A DNA stretch of 17,179 bases, taken from a bacterium. GTDB lineage: Bacteria > Patescibacteriota > Patescibacteriia > Patescibacteriales > GWE2-39-37. Positions 12,787-17,179 of this stretch are shown one piece after another. Location: NCBI GenBank assembly GCA_021786695.1, contig JAJYMT010000062.1, forward strand, positions 1-17,179. The letters are read 5' to 3'. How positions within the stretch are numbered: the stretch's first letter is position 1; each line of letters begins with the position of its first letter. The notes beneath the pieces are model-generated. The model saw only the letters and a program-made list of their open reading frames with translations, was not told the origin of the DNA and did no database searches. The translations under genes and the position numbers were made by a program.

Positions 12787-12826
12787 TTGCCGACAGACCA
12801 AAAATATGCTATAATTATAATATAAT
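12787..12826 (+). promoter_or_regulatory. Promoter of the M23 peptidase gene with stacked -10 boxes
   Basis: TTGCCG (12787-12792), exactly 17 bases, TATAAT (12810-12815) with an extended TGC in front; two further TATAAT copies follow at 12816-12821 and 12821-12826. Starts near 12822 would leave about 18 bases before ATG 12840. Confidence 0.75.
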
Positions 12827-12839
12827 CCTAACTTTAGCC

Positions 12840-14087
12840 ATGCTTGTCGGTAAGATAAAAACACACACAAAAGTAGTTGTCATAACCATAGCATTGTTGT
12901 TGGCGGGAGCGGCTTGGCGCGCTCCTTTTTCGGTTTTCGGGCAGGAGGGTAGCGACGTGAACGACCAGGTCAAGGATTTGAACAGCCAGATCAAGAGCAA
13001 ACGCGACCGCATCAACGAGATCCAGCAGAAGCAGGAAGAGTACTCGCGCCAGCTCAAGGTCAAACAGGCGGAGAAAGCCGACCTCTCGAACCAGCTGGAC
13101 ATCCTGGACAACCGCATCGCCAAAGCGGCGCTCGACCTCGAATCGGTCTCGACCGACATCGACCGCACCAACCTGGAAATCAACAAGACCAACATCGAGA
13201 TCGCGGACAAGGAGGCGGAAATCGCGCGCGAAAAGGAACACATCGGCGCGGTGCTGCGCCTCTTATATAAGCAGGACCGGGCCAGCGCGCTCGAGATATT
13301 ATTACTCAACGATTCCTTTTCCGAGTTCGTCAATCAGGTCAAGTACCTGGAAGACATTAACGGCGAGCTTTCCGATGGCATCAACAACCTGGAAAAGTTG
13401 CGCGCCGAACTGGACGAGCGCAAGACCGACCTGAACAACAAGGTGGCCGACCTGGATAAACTGAAAAAGGAGATGGAAGAGAAGAAGGCGGCGCTGGACG
13501 GGGAGAAGGAAGAAAAGGGTTTTGTGCTGGAGCAGACCAAGTCGTCCGAAAAAGAATATCAGCGTCTGCTCGCCTCGGCCAAGGCCGAGCAGGCGGCGGC
13601 CGCGGCGGACATCGTCAACCTGGAACGGCTGGTGCGCGAGAAACTTTCGCAGGCGCAGAAAAAGAAACTGGAGTTCAATGACGGCGGCATGATCTGGCCG
13701 GTGCCCAAAAACACCATCACCGCCAGGTTCCATGACCCCGATTATCCTTTCCGCTACATCTTCGAGCATCCGGCGATAGACATCCGCACGCCGCAGGGCA
13801 CCACCGTCAAATCGGCCGCCTCCGGCTATGTGGCGCGCGCCAAGGACGCGGGTAAGGGCTACAGCTATATCATGGTGATCCACGGCGACGGCCTGGCCAC
13901 GGTCTACGGCCACGTTTCCAAGATTTTCGTTCAGGAAGACGAATATGTGGTCCAGGGCCAGGCGATCGGCCTGTCCGGCGGCCTGCCCGGCACGCCCGGC
14001 GCCGGACGGCTCACCACCGGCGCGCATCTGCATTTCGAGGTGCGCAAGGACGGCATTCCGACCGACCCGACGGATTATCTGCCGTGA
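12840..14087 (+). CDS. Secreted coiled-coil M23 (LytM-type) peptidase, EnvC-like
   Basis: 415 aa. Residues 1-34 are a signal peptide (KIKTHTK, then VVVITIALLLAGAAW). Residues about 38-275 are a long coiled coil with heptad-type E/K/L/Q composition. The C-terminal LytM domain carries HPAID (H310, D314), YGH (H358) and HLHFEV (H396, H398), so the zinc ligands are present, unlike in degenerate EnvC-type activators. It should act on peptidoglycan cross-links outside the membrane, for example in septum splitting or wall remodelling. The reading frame opens at 12771, but that stretch contains the promoter boxes; ATG 12840 begins a clean signal peptide. A single-gene unit ending at the terminator at 14142-14172. 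Confidence 0.93.
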   Translation: MLVGKIKTHTKVVVITIALLLAGAAWRAPFSVFGQEGSDVNDQVKDLNSQIKSKRDRINEIQQKQEEYSRQLKVKQAEKADLSNQLDILDNRIAKAALDLESVSTDIDRTNLEINKTNIEIADKEAEIAREKEHIGAVLRLLYKQDRASALEILLLNDSFSEFVNQVKYLEDINGELSDGINNLEKLRAELDERKTDLNNKVADLDKLKKEMEEKKAALDGEKEEKGFVLEQTKSSEKEYQRLLASAKAEQAAAAADIVNLERLVREKLSQAQKKKLEFNDGGMIWPVPKNTITARFHDPDYPFRYIFEHPAIDIRTPQGTTVKSAASGYVARAKDAGKGYSYIMVIHGDGLATVYGHVSKIFVQEDEYVVQGQAIGLSGGLPGTPGAGRLTTGAHLHFEVRKDGIPTDPTDYLP

Positions 14088-14141
14088 AATCAGCGGTCAG
14101 TAATCAGTGAACAGAAGACAGGGGGACAATACTTTAAGATA

Positions 14142-14172
14142 AAAAAACCTTCCGGAGATCGGAGGGTTTTTT
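14142..14172. terminator. Bidirectional terminator
   Basis: A 13-bp stem with one G-T pair (14142-14154 with 14160-14172), a five-base loop, and A6/T6 at both ends. It closes the M23 gene on the plus strand and can stop the structured RNA on the minus strand. Confidence 0.87.
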
Positions 14173-14189
14173 GTATGGTAAAATCTTGT

Positions 14190-14543
14190 TGAAAAAAAGG
14201 AGTGGGGGGAGATGCGTGGTTCAGGCGCAGTGCTCCCCCCCCTGGCCAGGGGCAAAAAGAGGTTGGCTTCTTCTTAGGGTCGAGGCAAACCACTGCGAGA
14301 CACCTCTTCCGGTTATCGCCCTTATCGACGAGACCGCCCGGATGATCGCACCCGGGATTTGCCCTGCAGCCCGGCTCTTCTTCCGCTCGGCTTACGCGCG
14401 TTGCGTCCGGCTTCCGCCGTGCTGCCGCCGCACCCGCGAGACGGTTACTCCGCGAGGGGGATCGTCGCCTCATCCGGCCCGAGTATATCGCTTGGCCGAG
14501 GCGCTCCCCCGAAGACAGAAAGCGGTTTTTCACCCCTGGTTGA
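14190..14543 (-). ncRNA. Unidentified long structured ncRNA (about 350 nt)
   Basis: A 537-base gap with no believable gene holds a minus-strand transcription unit. Its predicted start (about 14543) is three or four bases before a long-range closing stem: 14533-14539 pairs with 14246-14252 (7 bp) and 14526-14530 with 14254-14258 (5 bp). Enclosed are a long interrupted hairpin (14506-14510/14456-14460, 14498-14503/14466-14471, 14494-14497/14476-14479), a 4-bp hairpin 14430-14433/14419-14422, a GGAA-tetraloop hairpin 14416-14419/14408-14411 sharing its first base, and a 5-bp hairpin 14352-14356/14337-14341. An 8-bp GC hairpin (14233-14240/14204-14211) and seven T (14198-14192) form the 3' end. 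Size and layout recall RNase P RNA or tmRNA, but I find neither GAGGAAAGTCC nor a tag and tRNA-like ends. Confidence 0.65.
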
Positions 14544-14548
14544 GATAT

Positions 14549-14577
14549 ATATTAACCGCAGGCGGCCGCATAGTCAA
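14549..14577 (-). promoter_or_regulatory. Promoter of the long structured ncRNA
   Basis: On the minus strand TTGACT (14577-14572), exactly 17 bases, TAATAT (14554-14549). The -10 box is the same as that of clpB. Confidence 0.7.
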
Positions 14578-14591
14578 GGCCCTATTGGCTA

Positions 14592-14600
14592 TGCTATAAT
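14592..14600 (+). promoter_or_regulatory. Extended -10 promoter of the pilin cluster
   Basis: TGC-TATAAT, the same extended -10 as in the M23 promoter, 24 bases before ATG 14625. No good -35 box; the region where it would lie is the -35 of the divergent ncRNA promoter. Confidence 0.6.
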
Positions 14601-14624
14601 TCAGGTATAAAATAAAAGAAAATT

Positions 14625-14930
14625 ATGACCGACACCATGCTTGAATTTCTGCGGATCACGGCCGAGGCGGCCGGCTTCGGCGAGCCGAAAACCATCGCCG
14701 AGATTGCCGGCTCGATCATCGGTACTTTCCTGTCCCTGCTCGGCATCATTTTTCTCTGCTTGGTCGTCTACGGCGGCTATCTCTGGATGACCTCGCTCGG
14801 CAACGAACAAAAGGTGCTGCGGGCGAAAGAAGTACTGCGGGAAGCGGTGATCGGACTGATCCTGATTCTCTCCGCCTATTCCATCACTTATTTCGTATTC
14901 CACTCGCTTATTAAGGCGAGCGGCGCATAA
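14625..14930 (+). CDS. T4SS_pilin-type small hydrophobic protein
   Basis: 101 aa, two hydrophobic segments (about 28-50 and 74-94) separated by the loop MTSLGNEQKVLRAKEVLREA. The pattern YGGYLWMTS-x-GNEQ-x-x-x-x-AKE-x-L-x-x-A-x-x-G-L-x-(I/L)-x-x-x-AYSIT is that of TrbC/VirB2-like pilins widespread in Patescibacteria (T4SS_pilin family). It has no separate signal peptide. No VirB4, VirD4 or other secretion ATPase is nearby, so its assembly machine, if any, is elsewhere. It begins a five-gene plus-strand cluster, with the next gene three bases on. Function as an actual pilus subunit is inferred. Confidence 0.85.
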   Translation: MTDTMLEFLRITAEAAGFGEPKTIAEIAGSIIGTFLSLLGIIFLCLVVYGGYLWMTSLGNEQKVLRAKEVLREAVIGLILILSAYSITYFVFHSLIKASGA

Positions 14931-14933
14931 AAT

Positions 14934-15242
14934 ATGTATACCGTACACAAAATCGCCGAGATGCTTAAGTACCAGGCGGGCGCGGTGGTCAGCCGCACCA
15001 TCATCGACCAGCCGGCCGGCACCGTCACGCTGTTCGCGCTCGACGCGGGGCAGGGACTGTCCGAACACACCGCCCCGTTCGACGCGCTGGTGCAGGCGCT
15101 CGAGGGGTCGCTCGAGATCCGGGTCTCCGGCCACGAGCACGAGCTCGCGGCGGGCGAACTGATGGTGATGCCGGCGAACGAGCCGCACGAACTGCGGGCC
15201 AAGACCAGCGCCAAGTTTCTTTTGATAATGATAAGGTCTTAG
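14934..15242 (+). CDS. Small cupin-domain protein
   Basis: 102 aa, a single cupin barrel. Motif 1 is GQGLSEHTAPFDALVQALEG, with H45 and the E57-G58 end; the second histidine of the usual HxH is replaced by Ala. Motif 2 is GELMVMPANEPHEL with H84. With two or three ligands left, metal binding is possible but enzyme activity uncertain; small cupins of this EHTAPFDALV type are common and mostly uncharacterised. It starts three bases after the pilin stop and ends one base before the next start, so it is certainly in the same transcript. Confidence 0.87.
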   Translation: MYTVHKIAEMLKYQAGAVVSRTIIDQPAGTVTLFALDAGQGLSEHTAPFDALVQALEGSLEIRVSGHEHELAAGELMVMPANEPHELRAKTSAKFLLIMIRS

Positions 15243-15243
15243 G

Positions 15244-15981
15244 ATGACTTGGGGGCCAAAGCGAACCAAAATGATTGCCGCGGCGAGGAAAACAATGTTT
15301 TTTTGCTGTTCGTTGGCGTTTTTTTTACCGCTCACCGCTTCAGCGCACCAGCCGCGGATCGTGAGCGGCCGCGGCCCGGTGGTCGTGGCCGAGCCGGAGG
15401 TCTCCAGGGTCTACTACGGCAAACTGAACGGCGCCGAACAGTGGTTCCGCATCAGTTCGTCTAGAACCTTTGAATTATATCTGGGTATCCTTTCGCCTAA
15501 GGTAGCCGGCGCCGTCACCGATACGCGGGTGCTCCTTTTCAAAGATACGGTCAGGAACGGGGAGGACAAAGTAACGCCCGCCGGCTTGATCAAAGAGCTC
15601 AACTGGCCGTATACCGAGTGGCATGATTATTATGAAAATTTCGGCGGCGACTGGTATCTGCGCGGGCCGGAGTTCAGAAAAATCCTGCCCGCAGGCGACT
15701 ACGCGGCCGTGGTGACGCGCAAGGGCGAACCGGGCGAGGGGCGTTACGCGCTCGCGATCGGCGGGCAGGAAAAATTCCCCCCGCCGGAGATCATCAAGGC
15801 CCTGATCCTCTTACCGAAATTGAAAGCGAGCTTCTTTGACAAGTCGCCCTGGACGGCGTATTTTAATCTGGCGGGGCTGTATCTGGCGGCCCTGATCCTG
15901 ATTTTGGCCGGTAGCGGCTATTTAGTAAGTTATATAATCAATAAGATACGTAATCGGGCCGAACCGGAGTCGATGAAATAA
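15244..15981 (+). CDS. Exported protein with C-terminal membrane anchor, unknown function
   Basis: 245 aa. A signal peptide (core FFCCSLAFFLPLTASA, cleavage after about residue 34) is followed by an extracellular domain of about 165 residues rich in beta-type pattern (VYYGKLNGAEQWFRISSSRTFELYLGILSP, then DYYENFGGDWYLRGPEFRKILPAGDYAAVV), and by one membrane segment at about 208-231 with a basic inner tail (INKIRNRAEPESMK). A lesser start at 15271 is possible. The layout, an outside domain held by a C-terminal helix, suits a surface receptor or carbohydrate-binding role, but I recognise no family. It lies one base after the cupin gene. Confidence 0.8.
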   Translation: MTWGPKRTKMIAAARKTMFFCCSLAFFLPLTASAHQPRIVSGRGPVVVAEPEVSRVYYGKLNGAEQWFRISSSRTFELYLGILSPKVAGAVTDTRVLLFKDTVRNGEDKVTPAGLIKELNWPYTEWHDYYENFGGDWYLRGPEFRKILPAGDYAAVVTRKGEPGEGRYALAIGGQEKFPPPEIIKALILLPKLKASFFDKSPWTAYFNLAGLYLAALILILAGSGYLVSYIINKIRNRAEPESMK

Positions 15982-16003
15982 CCGGCATAGCCCAACCAAT
16001 CAT

Positions 16004-16561
16004 ATGCTATTCACGCTATCCAAAAGGATCGTTCTGTCCGTTGTCGCGGTGATATTGATCGTCGGCGGACTATATTATTTCGAAAAAAACAACAGCCGGC
16101 CGGCGACCGCCCCGGTAATCGAAACCGGGCCGGGCAAAGAAACCCAAGGAGCACCGGCGCCGGCGCCGCAGAACCAAAACAAGGCGAACGTGCTCGATTT
16201 GAGCAATCGCGGACTGGAAAAATTATCGCAGGACATATTCAATCAGACCGGCCTGACCGAACTCAATGTTTCCGGCAACCGCCTGACCGGCGCCCTGCCG
16301 GCGGAGATCCGCAAACTGAAGAATCTCAAGAAAATCGACGCCAGCAATAACCCGATGACCGGCATCCCGGCGGAGATCGGCCAACTGTCCGAGCTGGAAG
16401 AGCTGAATTACGCCAACAACAAGATTACCGGTCTGCCGCTCGAGATCGGCAATCTGAAAAAATTGAAGATATTCAATCTTACCGGCAATGATTACTCGGC
16501 TTATGACCTGGGGCTGATCAAGAAGTTGCTGCCGAACTTGCGGGTGATCGGAGAGAAATAA
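16004..16561 (+). CDS. Membrane-anchored leucine-rich repeat protein
   Basis: 185 aa. A basic start and hydrophobic segment (residues about 8-26, IVLSVVAVILIVGGLYYF) anchor it, with the rest outside; a Pro/Ala/Gln-rich linker (about 30-65) follows. Then come about four 23-residue leucine-rich repeats: LTELNVSGNRLTGALPAEIRKL, LKKIDASNNPMTGIPAEIGQL, LEELNYANNKITGLPLEIGNL, and a last one starting LKIFNLTGND. The LPxEIGxL form is typical of bacterial repeats of this class and suggests protein binding at the cell surface. It starts 23 bases after the previous stop without a Shine-Dalgarno site and is followed after three bases by the nuclease gene. Confidence 0.88.
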   Translation: MLFTLSKRIVLSVVAVILIVGGLYYFEKNNSRPATAPVIETGPGKETQGAPAPAPQNQNKANVLDLSNRGLEKLSQDIFNQTGLTELNVSGNRLTGALPAEIRKLKNLKKIDASNNPMTGIPAEIGQLSELEELNYANNKITGLPLEIGNLKKLKIFNLTGNDYSAYDLGLIKKLLPNLRVIGEK

Positions 16562-16564
16562 AAT

Positions 16565-17179
16565 ATGTCTCAATACTATAGCGGCAAACGCACCAAGGGG
16601 CTGTTCTCGCCTGTCAGCGGGGAACCGTTCAAGCTGTCGCGCTCCAAGATCGATCTGTTCCTGAACTGTCCGCGCTGTTTTTATCTGGACCGCCGGCTCG
16701 GAGTGGCCCAGCCGCCCGGCTATCCGTTCACCCTGAATTCGGCGGTGGATACGCTCTTGAAAAAAGAGTTCGACATCCACCGGGCCGCCGGCACGGCGCA
16801 TCCGCTGATGAAGAAATACGGCATCGAGGCGGTACCGTTCGACCATGATGAGATCGATAACTGGCGGGAGAACTTCGTCGGCGTGCAGTTCCTGCACCAG
16901 CCGACCAACTTCATCGTCACCGGCGCGGTCGACGACATCTGGCGCTCGCCCAAAGGTGAGTTGATGGTGGTGGACTACAAATCGACCAGCAAAGATTCCG
17001 AGGTCAATCTGGAGGCCGACTGGCAGATCGGCTACAAGCGGCAGATGGAGGTCTATCAGTGGCTTTTGCGGCAGAACAATTTCAAGGTCTCGGACACCGG
17101 TTATTTCGTCTATGCCAACGGCAAGAAGGACCGCAAGGCCTTTGACGGAGTGCTTGAGTTCGACGTTACCGTGCTTTCG
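16565..17179 (+). CDS. PD-(D/E)XK nuclease family protein (RecB/Cas4-like), 3' end cut by window
   Basis: 205 codons are visible and the frame is still open. The RecB-type nuclease motifs appear in order: SKIDLFLNCPRCFYL with C35 and C38, H72, GAVDDIW with D123/D124, VVDYKST with D137 and K139 of the catalytic D-x-K, and Q160...Y164 in YKRQMEVYQWLL. The pair of cysteines near the start is reminiscent of the iron-sulfur cluster nucleases (AddB, Cas4), whose other cysteines would lie near the missing C-terminus. It starts three bases after the LRR gene. No cas gene or CRISPR array is present, so a repair or unknown role is more likely than a CRISPR role. Confidence 0.87.
   Translation, partial: MSQYYSGKRTKGLFSPVSGEPFKLSRSKIDLFLNCPRCFYLDRRLGVAQPPGYPFTLNSAVDTLLKKEFDIHRAAGTAHPLMKKYGIEAVPFDHDEIDNWRENFVGVQFLHQPTNFIVTGAVDDIWRSPKGELMVVDYKSTSKDSEVNLEADWQIGYKRQMEVYQWLLRQNNFKVSDTGYFVYANGKKDRKAFDGVLEFDVTVLS

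Noticed and set aside
12771..12839. Longer N-terminus of the M23 peptidase
   Set aside because: This stretch contains the -35 and three -10 boxes and would spoil the signal peptide.
14190..14543. RNase P RNA or tmRNA
   Set aside because: Size and closing stem would fit, but the GAGGAAAGTCC core and ACAGAA segment of RNase P and the tRNA-like ends and tag frame of tmRNA were not found. Not fully excluded without a covariance model.
14090..14599. Open frames of 142-147 codons on both strands between the M23 and pilin genes
   Set aside because: They read through the terminator at 14142-14172 or the ncRNA stems, with Arg/Cys/Pro-rich composition and no ribosome site. The paired stems explain the region better.
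16565..17179. Cas4 of a CRISPR system
   Set aside because: The PD-(D/E)XK motifs fit Cas4 and RecB-like proteins alike; there are no cas genes or repeats nearby, and the C-terminal cysteines are outside the window.

Overview
The window looks like a chromosomal segment from a Candidate Phyla Radiation (Patescibacteria/Parcubacteria-type) bacterium. The reasons are the short genes packed in small clusters, frequent lack of Shine-Dalgarno sites, very short mRNA leaders, a small hydrophobic T4SS_pilin-type protein, a secreted coiled-coil M23 peptidase, a secreted protein with the repeat type common in this radiation, and the lack of any metabolic pathway cluster. This is inference from gene content; no marker gene fixes the lineage. 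Nothing points to a phage, plasmid, IS element or CRISPR array.

Layout. 1-172 (minus) holds the 5' part of a strongly promoted structured RNA or leader that runs off the left edge. 269-1791 (minus) holds threonine synthase and tRNA-Glu(CTC). 1918-3427 (minus) is the def-fmt pair, which formylates initiator Met-tRNA and later removes the formyl group; a 52-bp cloverleaf-like inverted repeat has been inserted at the def/fmt junction. 3480-4186 is a repeat-rich stretch with two small plus-strand genes. 4180-6527 (minus) holds a LigB/Memo-type protein and a secreted four-repeat protein with a lysozyme-like N-terminus. 6650-9384 (minus) is clpB with a clear CIRCE operator and a sigma-70-type promoter. 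9584-12702 (plus) holds a TagA/WecG-type glycosyltransferase with an almost leaderless mRNA, a MITE-like inverted-repeat segment, gltX and two small membrane proteins. 12787-14172 (plus) is a secreted M23 peptidase. 14190-14577 (minus) holds a long structured non-coding RNA with its own promoter and a long-range closing stem. 14592-17179 (plus) is a tight cluster: T4SS-type pilin, cupin, a signal-peptide/TM protein, a membrane-anchored leucine-rich-repeat protein and a PD-(D/E)XK nuclease cut by the window end.

Themes. Translation (fmt, def, gltX, tRNA-Glu), protein quality control (clpB under HrcA-type control) and the cell surface (glycosyltransferase, M23 peptidase, secreted repeat protein, pilin, LRR protein) dominate. 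The most interesting unexplained items are the two minus-strand structured RNAs, the double-hairpin palindrome that supplies the def stop codon and the fmt N-terminal extension, and the palindrome lying exactly in the spacer of the clpB promoter.
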